Assembly (NCBI GenBank): GCA_019022495.1
Contig: JAFEKR010000008.1
Location: forward strand, 1,674,001 to 1,738,000
Reading direction: 5' to 3'
Length of the DNA stretch: 64,000 nucleotides
Source of the DNA: Epichloe hybrida
Taxonomy: Eukaryota; Ascomycota; Sordariomycetes; Hypocreales; Clavicipitaceae
Of the stretch, positions 25,591 to 36,800 are shown in pieces (the stretch's first letter is position 1; each line of letters opens with the position of its first letter). The translations under genes were made by a program, and so were the position numbers. The notes beneath the pieces are model-generated. The model worked only from the letters and a program-made list of their open reading frames with translations. It searched no databases and was not told the origin of the DNA.

Positions 25591-28173
25591 AAGGTCAATG
25601 TCACGGAGCAGAATAATGGGCTGGTTGATACACTTTGCGAGAAGCCCACGGCGAGTTGTCAACAATTTGCGTGGCAAGAGCAGAGAAATACGACGACGGG
25701 GATATGGATAAACGATGAGTGAACATAAATTGATGAGGGAATGATGCAGGGTGATGGTTCAAGAGCTTGGTTTATAGCTGGGATGATGTCGAGTTTATAT
25801 CGCACAGTCTGGAGATGCTATTTTGATCTTTTGTAATCGAGAGTTGCTTGTATACCACGGATACGGTCAGTAATATGTTTGCAATGATACCATGACAATG
25901 GGTGACAAGCAAAACGCAAGACGAAACGGGCAGTGATTAGTGATTGGCATTGATGAGCACGAAGCATGAATTCCGTGCAGAGCAACATGGCAGCATCGAA
26001 CTCGATCCATCATTGTGAGCCCCAGTGACCGCGGAAGCCCGTTTTGGTGCACGTGGAGGGAGAGAGGGAGAGGAGGGTTCCAAGACCTTGCTGCGCCTGA
26101 GATCACCTCATCAATGTCATCTTTCTCGGTAGACTCGGTAGACTCGGTAGACTCGTGTGTTTTTCCGTGCTGCACTCGTGTGTTTTGCTGCAAACCAGTG
26201 CCAAATTCTCCATGGACTAGCATCCAACGATGACCGGGGAATGAGCACATCTTTTTGTTTGGTCCGTTTCTGGCAATTTGCCTTTTTGGTAGCCAACCAG
26301 CCGAGGAATAGCATCAGCATGCCTCCTGACACCATCCCCCCCCCCCCCGGTAGTACAGTTGTGTTTTGTATAGTGCGTCCCTGTTCCGCAAGATTGCTCA
26401 GGCTCTTCTCCATGCTGGAAACTGCTCCATCCGTGACCCGCTCGACTTCACTAGCAACTGGCTTAACCCGTTATGAGTTAGCTTGTCATGGTCCAAACGG
26501 GGCCGCGTTGGATGTTCTTCGAGCCGTTCCTGGCCGTGCCGTTACATACATGTTTGTGTCTGGTTTTGGGCAGCCAGAATACCAAACAAAGGCACACGCA
26601 GACAAGATCAGGATCAGATGGGAGTATGCACGCGATGCGCGCATCGGCTTCATGCAGGTACGAGTCGCCTCGCTGTTGACTTGTGCGTCTCGAGATGAAT
26701 GGGGAATGGGACCTCCCAATAACAACGCTGCGTTTCGTTTCCTTCCCAGAAGAGGAGCAGGGGAGGGGAGGGCTTGATCTGACTGACCCCTGAGGGATTG
26801 GAGAATAATCATGCATGGGCAGCATGGCACGGCACACCCGTCAGAGGCATGGCCCTGCGTGATTGATTGATGTGTGATTGATGTGTGATTGATTGGTATT
26901 GCGCACACGCAGCACTGGCCCGGGTGCGGTTGACACATGACACTTTGGGGGGGTTTAGAAAGAAAAAAAAAAAAAAAAAGAGAGAATGCCAACATGTAGA
27001 GAAGAGGCAAGACAAATACTTCATCCGGCACCAGACCGTACAGCTGGCAAGCAGAACGCGCCGGCTGTCTCGCAGCTGCCACCACCGACAACAGAGCGCC
27101 GGACCAGCATTAGCTCGCGGCCAATTCCCTCCCAGCAGTGCCCCGGTCACCCAGCCCAGTCTCCCCAGCCCAGTCCCCGTCGCCCCGTTGCCGGCCAAAA
27201 CACCACCTGCCGTTTCTCGGCCTCTGTGCGCACCCTCACGCCCTCACGCCCTCACGCCCTCACGCCCGCCCTCACACCCTCACCCTCTCGCACCCTCACA
27301 TTCCTTTTCTTTTCTTTTCTTTTCTCTTCCTCCTCTCCTTCCTCTCCTCCTCGCGTCTGGCTTTCCTCGCGCTGTTCTTGACCCCGCTGCTGGTTCCTCG
27401 TCGACCCATCGGGCTCTGCCCTTTGCATACTCTCTCCTCGGATCCAGGACCCGTCCAGCAGCGAACCCCCGTTCCAAGAGATCAAGAGATTCGACCTTGA
27501 TTTCCTCCAACAAACCCGTCTCCTGTGGCTTCCCCTCGCTGCTTCCGCGTCGTGCACTCGTGCCTTCGCGGACACGACAAGTGGCTCGCCACCGACGCCC
27601 GAATAACCCGAAAGTCCAGTGTCCAAGCGTTGTTCAGCGCCTGCCTCTCTTTTAAAAACGCATCGCCTTGATTCCCACGACGTTCTTTCCTGCGTTGCAC
27701 TTTGCCTATTCCAACTCGGTCTTGCGCCGAATGCGTACACTGTTGTATCATCTGCGCCCTTGATTCTTCATCATCAAGTCGCATTACCTTTTCTGGTATC
27801 TCGGTTTCATTTTCGTTTCCATCCTCGACAGCAACGCATCTGTACCTTGCACCGTTTTCCGGTGATTTCGGAGCCAAAGCAACAATCGCGAAACGCCATT
27901 CACCTCGATCTGACTCGTCGTTGGTTCTCAATTCTTGCCTCGGGGGGGGTTTTTTTTGCCCTCTTTTTTCCTTCTTTTTTTGGTTAGATTTTTTTTTTAT
28001 CGACACCACAGTCTTCCTGCGCAGCTTTCCTTTCATCGTCGCTCTCCATTTTTCGCATATTTTCGTCAATTTTCACTGTATGGATCATCGACAAACGCAA
28101 CGCTCTTGATCCTTATCGTGGCGCTTTAGTCGTTGAATCAGCTTTGTGGACGCCCGGCTTATTCAAAGCGACA
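25591..28173. other. Intergenic region and long CT-rich leader of the SH3 gene
   Basis: No protein gene is recognised in 2.6 kb. It contains a 9-bp repeat (ctcggtaga x3) at 26125-26155, poly-C near 26338, a poly-A run near 26960, and a ccctcacg array around 27231-27300. From about 27300 to 28110 it is strongly CT-rich, like a long 5' UTR. Frames of 100-250 codons here are low-complexity Ser/Pro/Leu readings of the pyrimidine tract. Confidence 0.5.
27231..27300. repeat. Degenerate ccctcacg tandem array
   Basis: Consecutive ccctcacg units, four near-perfect, then accctcac variants. It is a simple-sequence repeat in a probable 5' leader. Confidence 0.75.
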
Positions 28174-30123
28174 ATGGAACTCTTAGACAGGTCCCGACCT
28201 TTGACGAGACGGCCTCGTCGACATGTCAGGAAGGGTCTAAACTTTAACCCTTCTGTAGCTGGCATCTCGGCTCAAAAAATCGCCGCCCTGGCATTTGTTG
28301 CGCTTTCACCTGTTTCGGTATCGGCGCAAAACAACGACCAATGCGTATCATTGCAAGGCTCAAAGGTCTGCCCTGCCTTTCAATCAGCTTCAATTTCCCG
28401 AAGTAGTGGCATGATACAGAGCTAGTATGTTGTGCAAACTCACTCCTCACTGGATTATCACTTATTTGTGTAAACCTAGCCCCTTCTTGCAGTTCGCCTC
28501 AGACCTTGGGTCATTTGACTACCAATTGTCTACTTATGTGAAAACAACCTATGTCAAGGACAAGTAAGGAAACTCGGCCTCGCTACATCTTGACACGTTA
28601 TTATTCGCTTACACCAAAACAATAGATATCAAACCTTGCTAGGTTGTGGCAATGTCAACTTCACCGACTCCAGTAACATGTATGCTCGATATACCACAAG
28701 TATACTATGCCACACACTGGTCCAAAAGTCGATAGAAGCCTGCTCACTCACTGGCAATGCGAAGCGACCGCTGTGTGCCGACACCTGTGCCGAATTTGCC
28801 CAAAGTGAAGCATACATCACAGCCGACAAGGACCTGTGCTCCAACCCAGGCCCCGATCTGAGCAAACTGATACGAGCCGACTTTGCAACCTGCTCTTTGC
28901 CCGAAGACGCGCTTACTGGTAGATGCATCTCTGGATATAGCAACGAGGCTGAAAATTGTGGCTTTGGAAACAGCACAATTGGTCTCTGCTCTTACTGCGC
29001 CGCAGGTGGAACCAACTCAACTGATACCTGCTGCTACAACGCAAATGCCGAGAAGCGTTGCGATGGTGTCAAGATGCCAGCCATTACCGCTACCATGACG
29101 TTTGTCCCTCCGATTTCGACTTCAACTTCGACCTCGACCTCGACGCCATCTCCAGCCGCATACCAGCCGAGCAATGACAACGATGGCGACAACAAGCTCA
29201 GTGGTGGTGCCATTGCTGGAATCGTCATCGGTTCTGTTGTCGCTGTTGCTCTCTTGGCTGCACTTTTGTTCTTCTGTTTGAGAACCTGGCGACATAGACG
29301 CGGCAGCCAGCATGGCAGTATCTTCAACCAGCCATCGCCCGCCAGAAAAAGCATCACAACACCACCGACGAAACAGACGAAACAAACGGCGCCAGAAGGA
29401 TACGAAGTTCTACCTGGAGGCCGGGTCGCGCGTATGGCAGCCTTGGAAGGTCACTCGGGCGGCTCGCCAACACAGCGCAGCGGAAATGGAGTAGGCAGCA
29501 CCGCTGCCTTTATGAGCGGCCATGGAAAAGGAGGCGAGGCGCAATCCTCCTCTGACGAGTATGTCGAAAGTCCTGAGCGTGGTGGTGTCTTGCGCCCTCC
29601 ACCTACCTCTAGAAGACAAGGATCGTTATCAAGTGGCTCCATACTCGCAAGCGACGGACCTCAATCCCCCGGTAGCGCTGGCTACTCGTCACCGCTTGGC
29701 ATGGCTAGTCAGCAATCTGAACAGTTGCCATTCTTCAAAGACTACTATTCCCAAGATGACATCCACCCATCGGACAAGGTGGCCGTCCTATGGGCATACC
29801 AACCTCGGGCTGTGGACGAGTTTGCTCTGCAACGCGGTGACATGATCAAGGTTGTGGGCATCTGGGACGATGGCTGGGCGACGGGTATGATGCTGGATGA
29901 GCGGGCAGAAGACTGGGAGGTGCGACGACAAGCTCAACGTGACAGCGGAGTGTCGAATACTTCGGGCATTCGCGAAGACTCGCCCGACGCCCAAGGAGAA
30001 ATGAAGGCGTTCCCCCTAGTCTGCGTTTGTCTCCCAGAGCACTGGAGAAAGACGATAGAGGGCGATGGCTCAACCGTCTCAGCCTCGAGTCCTGGACCAA
30101 TTGCACCGACAAACATGTCCTGA
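28174..30123 (+). CDS. Single-pass membrane protein with C-terminal SH3 domain (Fus1-like)
   Basis: Type I membrane protein likely at the cell surface; budding yeast Fus1 has the same layout and works in cell fusion, but orthology is not shown. Exons 28174-28424, 28480-28563 and 28626-30123 give 610 residues. After a basic N-terminus, a hydrophobic segment ending SPVSVSA at about residue 50 looks like a signal sequence. Next is a Cys-rich extracellular domain (QCVSLQGSKVCPAFQSASIS; LLGCGNVN; about 16 Cys), then Ser/Thr-rich STSTSTST, a transmembrane helix around 306-330 (GIVIGSVVAVALLAALLFF), a disordered Ser/Pro/Gly-rich cytosolic stretch, and an SH3 domain at about 495-560 (VAVLWAYQPRAVDEFALQRGD, WDDGWATGM). 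The first two introns join FQSASIS to YPFLQFASD and then to KYQTLLGCG. Confidence 0.82.
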
Positions 30124-31172
30124 GAGATCAGAACGCGCCCACGCCAAGGATCTCGAGCGAAAAATCATTAATCAAAACTCTGCTGCAGCTCACGCTCTGT
30201 ATATACAGATCTGCGCACACTACAAAATGCATCCAGCCACTTTCTGACTGTTGACCTGTCTCTACACACAGCCTGTTGATCTGTAACATCACATGACTGC
30301 TGTGGGCAGCGTACATACTATCCTTCGGAACGAAGACTCAACAGCATCAACATGACGACGAATGAGCGGGCGGACGACTTTGTCTTGGCGACCATTTGCT
30401 TGATTTCATACCCCACCTACTTTACTTGGTGGACCGTTTCATATGCTCGCGAGCGAATTCCAATGAGGTGAATGAGATGCGAATAATCGTAATTGCTTTT
30501 TACTATACCCGACTACCAGGTCTACGATTCTTGATCCTAGCGCTGATGCAAGACATCGAGTCGGCGGTTTCTTATGTCACTCCTCGTGTAAAAGGGGGAG
30601 GGAGGGGAGGCGAGGAGGAGATGTCTGATACGTTGTGGTGTCGATGGGTATCGACTGCTGAGGGTCGCCTTTGAGCTGCCCTTTGCGATTGCTGCGGAGT
30701 CGAGCAGCTGCTTGGAGATTCACGTAACATGGTTCATTTGCCTGTACGGCGCATTACTTACCTAAACATAGTCATACGCGCGGAGACACAAGCTCCTGAT
30801 TTACTTAGGTAGTTTAGATACCAAATGGATACTTTTTCCTCGCATGCATGCACGAGACTACATCTGCACTTGGCGATTGGTGTTGCATATAATTACAGTA
30901 CATTTCATAGGCTAATTGCGAAGACCCACAGTGCACTCATCAGGTCAGGTCAAGGTCAGGTCGCTCCGATTCACAAAGATTCACAAAAATTCACAAAACA
31001 TCATCCACAACCTTCAGACGCCAGCAATCCAGTCCAGCCTGGTCCCTTTTTCTCTACAGAAAAGGAACCCTCACAGAGAGTATCAGCCTCTCCCCTGAGA
31101 GATTCCCCCCAGCCAAGGGCACAAATGTTCTGAATCTGCAATTAATTTCCATTTCCCCCCCCCCCGCCGACA
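30124..31172. other. Intergenic region, 1.05 kb
   Basis: No gene is seen. Near 30950-31000 there are short direct repeats (caggtcaaggtcaggtc and attcacaaa three times). A run of ten C lies at about 31157-31166, just before the DcpS start codon. Confidence 0.55.
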
Positions 31173-32258
31173 ATGACAGATGCCAACGCCAGAGCAGAGG
31201 GCCTGGTGCCCAAGTTCCAGTTAGAAAGGGTGCTCAACCAAGGTACGTGAAGAAGATATCGAGGCTCCACGACAAGGCAGATAGATGCTAATTTTTCCCT
31301 CCTCTTCTTTGATTGTCCCCCCCCCCCCAAAAAAGACCAAGCAGGTAGACGGACGGCCATGTACGGAACCATTGACGAGCAGCCCGCGCTGTTGATAGTT
31401 GAGCGAGCGCCGTTCCCTACGTCGGCGGCGTACCTGGGCCGTCTGCCGGGGTCGCTGTCCAAGCTGAAGAATCTTGGGGCCAACGACATTTACAGCTGGA
31501 GCATGGGGCGGACGGGCGCCGACGACGAGGAACAATCGGCGAGCTCGCAGAATGGGTTTTTTGCCGACGTGAAAATCAACTTGATCTACCCGTGTACGGA
31601 GTCGCATGTCAACAAGTACAGCAGGCAGCGGGTTCGATCTGTCACGGAAACACCAGAGATGTACGAGGAAAAGATCAGGCCGTACATGCAGAGAAAACGA
31701 GACGAGGGACGCCTGAACTGGGTCTTCAACATTATCGAGGGCCGCACCGAAGTGGGAGACGTCATCTACAGGACTAAGCTTGGCGAAGCAGGGGATGAGG
31801 GGTTCCTTCTCTTGCCGGACCTGAATTGGGACCGCAGCACGCTTGATGCGCTGCACTTGCTGGCTGTTGTGGAGCGGCGCGACATCTGGTCTCTGAGGGA
31901 CTTGAAGAAGAAGCACATCCCGTGGCTGCAGCATATGAAGAGCAAGGTTGTTTCGGCGACGGTCGAGACGTATCCGTCCATTGAGGCCGATCAGCTGAAG
32001 TTGTACGTGCACTACCAGCCAACGTACTACCATTTCCACATCCACGTTGCGCACGTTGCGCTCGAGGCTGGTGCCACGCAGGCGACGGGCAAAGCTGTGG
32101 GCTTGGACAGCATCATTGAGACGCTCAAGGTGATGGTCGGTGACGACGAGGCGGGCATGGATGCTGTATCCATGACTTACACCCTCGGGGAGGCCAGCGA
32201 GCTTTGGGCAGATGTGTACGAGCCGCTTAAGAAGAGTGGGAAAGCAGCTTCTCAATAG
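31173..32258 (+). CDS. DCS1: Scavenger mRNA-decapping enzyme DcpS
   Basis: HIT-family pyrophosphatase that hydrolyses m7GpppN caps left after 3'-5' mRNA decay, releasing m7GMP; cytosol and nucleus. Exons 31173-31242 and 31336-32258 give 330 residues. The N-terminal swapped domain contains YSWSMGR. The C-terminal HIT domain has the triad in HFHIHV with His256, 258 and 260. Its lead-in sequence is LYVHYQPTYYHFHIHVAHV, diagnostic for DcpS. The intron ends in a run of C followed by aaaaaag, an unusual acceptor tract. The coding end overlaps the coding end of the convergent GILT-like gene by 32 bp. The symbol is by analogy with yeast DCS1. Confidence 0.93.
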
Positions 32259-33237
32259 CTATGACGAGGTCGTCGACACCGGAGCCGTGGGGGCAATTCT
32301 TCCATTCGCCGCCGTCGCGGATGCAGTAGATTTCATTGTTGAGGCGGATAGTGCAGCTGATACTTACGTTGGCCTGTTGCCGTTACGTCAGTCAGTGCGA
32401 TTCGACATGGCTCTTGGCTTATTATTTCCGCATGTTGTACTTGCCTCTGCTGTTCGCTCCACGCTTGTTCGCAACAACTCCATGCCGTGTGCGCCGTCAT
32501 CCTTTGTAGCGCACTCGTTGATGGCCTTGATATCGATGGCGTGCTCCAGAGCGCAATCTTCAACGAGAGCCCTGTTGGGGATATGGCTGTAGTCGCGGGT
32601 CAAGCACATGATGAAGCCGAGATTGATCTTGGGGTCGGGGTACAGTTCGCGAGCGCAAAGCTCGATGATGTTGCCCATGCATTCAGACGGGCCGTGTTTG
32701 CAGTCGACGCCGTCGTCGGCAGTGGGACTAACGGAAGGGGAGAGACTATCAGTATCCAAGACCTGGTTGCCTTGTGTAGTTGAGGATATAGGCCCGACGT
32801 CCCAATGTTTTACATACGTTCCGATATAGTTCAGCTTGAAGTCAACCTTGTCGTAGACGTGCTGCATAACGGGGAGGATGAGCTCTCTCAAGGCGTCCTA
32901 GAAGATGTCTCGTCAGCATCCGAGTTCCCAAGTTCCTAGGAGCGGCGCCCCCGCCCTTTTTGACACTCTCGGCCGCATTTGTGTTGGATTGATGAGCACT
33001 TACCCTGGTATCTGGGCATTTACTGATAATGTGCGCCTCCAACGGCACTAAACGCGCTGCGCTTGGTTGAACGAAGCTATATCGGTTCGAGATACTGTAT
33101 AGGCCGTGGAGGAGCAGGAAAACGGCCAAAAGAGGGAGCAGATACCGCCGGATAAGAGAAAAAGGCGACATTGATGCTGTGTGTCTGCTCTTGGTGGGAA
33201 GGGCCTGGCTTAGACTTTGCTTCTCGTCCATGATCAT
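32227..33237 (-). CDS. GILT-family thiol reductase-like protein
   Basis: Resembles gamma-interferon-inducible lysosomal thiol reductase (GILT), a secretory-pathway protein that reduces disulfides. Exons 33237-33004, 32897-32818, 32727-32445 and 32373-32227 give 247 residues. Residues 29-48 form a signal anchor (YLLPLLAVFLLLHGLYSI). The family core is present: VPLEAHIISKCPDTRDAL, DDGVDCKHGPSECMGNIIELC, LYPDPKINLGFIMCL and a Cys-rich end. The active-site region has Cys74 but the second Cys expected a few residues on is Ala80, so redox activity is doubtful. The third intron appears to use GC-AG ends (GCAAGT donor, 32444-32374); no GT donor keeps the frame. Its coding end overlaps the DcpS coding end. 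Start could also be the Met at 33231. Confidence 0.82.
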
Positions 33238-33827
33238 CTGTGATGGGGTCTTGGTGATTTGATGGGCTCGGCGACGATGCCGTTGTCTCTTGGCCGCACG
33301 AGCGGACGCTGCTTGCTGCAGACGGCAAACGGCAGACGGGCAAGTTGGTAGAGTTAAGAGGGCACGAGAGAGAAGCCGACTTGGCGCGTGTATTTATTCG
33401 CTGTCGAGCGCCCGGGAGCCGCGCCCAGGCAAAGTATAAGTGGACCCCCGGCGGTACTAGACATCTTGTGTACTCCGTACATATACATGTATGGCCAGCC
33501 CGGGTATATTATGGGGATATATTGTGGGGGTGTTATGGGGGTACGGCAGGGAGACGACAAGAGATTTGGTCTGTAACAATTCAATGTGAATATCCTTGTG
33601 AGTTGAAGCGCCCGTTTCGTGGTCTCTGTGGCTCTTTATTCGAGAGCTCCATGCTCATTACTCTCTCTCAGTTGGCCAATATCTCTTGCATCGTACCATA
33701 CATTGCTGAGGAGCGAGTCACTCTTGGACCATTGGACAGAATCATCTCAGATGCAGAGCTTTGCTAATATCGCATGTAGAGCTCAAGCCTGGCAAGGAAG
33801 AAGAGCAGTTCTAGCATGTGTCTGAGA
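33238..33827. other. Intergenic region, GluRS to GILT-like gene
   Basis: This holds the promoter of the GILT-like gene (minus strand) and the 3' flank of the GluRS gene. A GTACTCCGTAC motif at about 33470-33480 is followed by atatacatgtat. No coding sequence is supported. Confidence 0.55.
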
Positions 33828-35796
33828 TCAATCTTTCAAAGAACCGGTGGGAATTTTAAAAAGCACCATTTTGCCGCCAGGGCCTTTGTTGATAGACTTG
33901 TCCACGCGAAAGTAGCCTTTTCTCTCCAATTGAATTGTGTCTCCCTCAGATAGTGTCGCCGAGTTTGAGTCCAGCAATGCGTCTGTAGTTGTGGCAGTGA
34001 CAGGGTTAAGGAAACGCTCAAGGTCATCGCCCTTTTCCAAAGTGTCTTTTGAGAGGAGATAGTCAAAGTCCCAAAGTTCGGCTTTGACAAGCTCACTGCC
34101 ACAAGCAGCTAGCCAGTGAACTTTTTTATCTGTTTTTGCGACATTACCTTCGAGGTAAAGTTCAATAAGAACACCAGTGACGACTCCTTTGTCGGATCTA
34201 GTAATACGCCTAACAAACGCATTCCCCCACGTCATGACCGTAATTTCTTCATCTTCTTTGAAAAGAGTGGCGTCGGCTTGGTCAAACAAGATTTTGTTTG
34301 CGAATGCAATCATCTTTGTCCCTACTGCGGGATTTTTGGGATGTTTAGGCCGACTCTCTCCATAAGGGATATCGGGACTACCGATAACAGTGACAGGGAC
34401 AATATACTTCTCTTCCACGGCCGTGTGTCTAGGCGCAACTGGATCAATTGACTTCTTGTTCATAGCCCAGAGAGTGGTCCAATCCATATTGACCACATTT
34501 CGGCTTGGCCCTTGTTTGAGCATAAACTCACGGAGAGTATTAACAGTGAGGCCACGACGAAGAATGCCTCGCACAGTTGGCATTCGTGGGTCATCCCAGC
34601 CAGTAACTTTACCAGTATCAACAACCTTGGAGAGCTTTCGCTTCGATAAGAATGTTCGAATAAAGTTGATTCTCGCAAAGTCCCAGAGATAGACGTGGCG
34701 CATGCCGAGTGCCTTCAAGAACCAATCATACTGTTCATTGCGATCCGCATACTCAGTCGTTCGAAGAGCGTGGGTAACCCCTTCAAGAGAGTCGACTAGG
34801 GGGCAGGCAAAGTCGTAAGTCGGATAAATGTTCCATGCCCACCCTGTTCTATGGTGTGGATGCGGTGTCTCGTCTTGCTCCCATCTTGGAAAACGATAGA
34901 TGATAGGATCGCGCATTGCACCGTTATCGCTATCGAAAACAATGCGGGCGCGGATACAATGCTGCTTGCCAACGTTCGTTCCGTCACGCATTGCTTTAAA
35001 AATGGCAAGACTCCCACTGGCGGGTCGATCTCGACGTGCACTGGGCAGTCGATTGTATCGATCTTTTTTTTGGATTTCCGGGTCAGTGTCGTCGGCATAT
35101 GCCTTGCCGTCAGAGATCAATTGTTGGCATAGCTGATAAAGCTGCTCGAAATAGTCGCTTGTGTAGGTGACCCGCTGACTCTTGATTCCGAGAAGACCAA
35201 GGTCCTCCACTATAGAGTCCTCGTATTCTTGCTTCTCTTTCTTAGGGTTTGTATCATCGAATCGTAAGATAAGAGAGCCCTCGAAGGCATCGTGCGCAAA
35301 GTAGTCGTTCAAAAAAGCTGCCTTGGCGTGACCGATGTGCAAATAACCACTGACGGATGTTAGTAACTTCTGTTCAAAAACGTCGCAGAATTGGCCTGAC
35401 CAACGATGGCTCGGGAGGGAACCTGGTGACCACCCCATTCTCGGTATCCTGCAGCTGCATGTTATACCGACTCGCTGATTGACTGGCTTGCGCGGTTGTA
35501 GTTTTCGCCTCATTTTGGCGAACCTTGACTTCATCTTGGACCTCGGGACAGGTAGTTTCCAGATAAGCGAACCATCGTGTAACATTCAAGAATGCAGACC
35601 GTCGAATTAAGCCGAGGGCAACCTTGTTCATCCGGAGATTGGACCATAGGGTCTTGTCTTTTTGGCTCAGTGTGTAGCCACCCACAAAAGTTCGCAGCGT
35701 AAGAAAGCGATTGAAATCAAAAAGTATTGGTTCGAGCGTCTTGAAATCTTGAACAGCAAGACCGCTTCGAATTCTGAGAAAGTCGTGACCATTCAT
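33828..35796 (-). CDS. Glutamyl-tRNA synthetase, cytosolic type
   Basis: Class I synthetase that charges tRNA-Glu. Exons 35796-35405 and 35349-33828 with a 55-nt intron give 637 residues. The first 130 residues are a short GST-C-like domain (SQKDKTLWSNL, NVTRWFAYLE). The catalytic domain follows, with HIGH as LHIGHAKAA at 134-142, RFDDTNP, and the KMSKS equivalent LSKRKLS at about 365-371. The beta-barrel anticodon-binding region runs to the end. The eukaryotic/archaeal-type signature and absence of a targeting peptide argue for the cytosolic enzyme. Yeast GUS1 is longer (708), and the N-terminal domain here is brief. The gene is somewhat more AT-rich than its neighbours, so I cannot exclude that it is a second, diverged copy. 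Confidence 0.9.
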
Positions 35797-36800
35797 AGTG
35801 AAGCAAGTAGTGTGAAATTGATCTGAGTTGTTTGCTATTTTTTGATGGGAGAAGTTGGACGAGGAGGGTTGCAGGCACGGGGTGTGGTACGTCCGTATGC
35901 ACGCACATACGCACAAAATACATACATGAGAGAGGTGCCCCGCCCCGCCCTCTCCTGGCATTACATCGTTTATCCCGATTACGACTAACGGCATATGAGT
36001 GATCAATTTTTGACATGGGCGTCCATCACATCGCGTTGTCACCAACAAACGAACAAATGTTCAAATCCAGGCCGGGAACGGGCACACAGTAAATCTCGGC
36101 TCTAACAAGGTTCGTCTCGTATCCAGGATGGAGCCTCTTAATGCTCATAAGGTAGGTGGTGAAAAATTGCTGCATATGCCAAAGACCATGGTGCATTAGT
36201 GCGGATTCACCCTAATCAGTCAATCGCGGTCAATCAATCAGTTAGTTACAGGGGCTACAATGGGCAGTGTATGCCCTCCTCCTCATGGACATACGTATGT
36301 ATGTACACACATATGGTCCAATTGCCATGTCACACGCCGTGCCTGCCCGAGTCGCAGATGGGGTCCACACTCAGGGGGTTTCTTGGCCGCGCCTACCCAC
36401 TATTTTCTTTGTTCCAGTCTCCAGAACCCGGTCAACGGGGAATTCTGGACTCATGATGCCCGGCTGGCCTCCACCAGACAGACACTTTATTACGTCTTCA
36501 GAATCATGGGCCTTTTGGATCCCCCCAAGTCCCGTTCTTCATATTCTGGATATCCGCCTCGCTGTTGTCGCGACAGGCCGGCCATACTTTTACCATTTCA
36601 CCCACCCCAGTTCATGTATGCGTGGAATCGGCTGTGTGAACATGATTCCCACCTCTCTCCCTCAACCTTGAAACGAGCCATATAGGATTTTTCCCTTCGT
36701 CGATTCCTTTTGATCCGCCTCATTCACCGAACGCTTCTGCTGCTGATTGTTCATCATCGGCATCTGCGTTCCCGCCGCTGCCACCACCACCACCACCATA
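35797..36800. promoter_or_regulatory. Divergent promoter region, GluRS / hexokinase-like gene
   Basis: The two start codons are about 1 kb apart. There is a palindrome-rich cluster near 36290-36315 (catacgtatgtatgtac) and ccacca repeats just upstream of the hexokinase-like start. No convincing ORF is present. Confidence 0.5.

Noticed and set aside
26885..27990. Long plus-strand frames of 120-256 codons
   Set aside because: They are Ser/Pro/Leu-rich readings of a CT-rich leader with runs and simple repeats, with no conserved motif.
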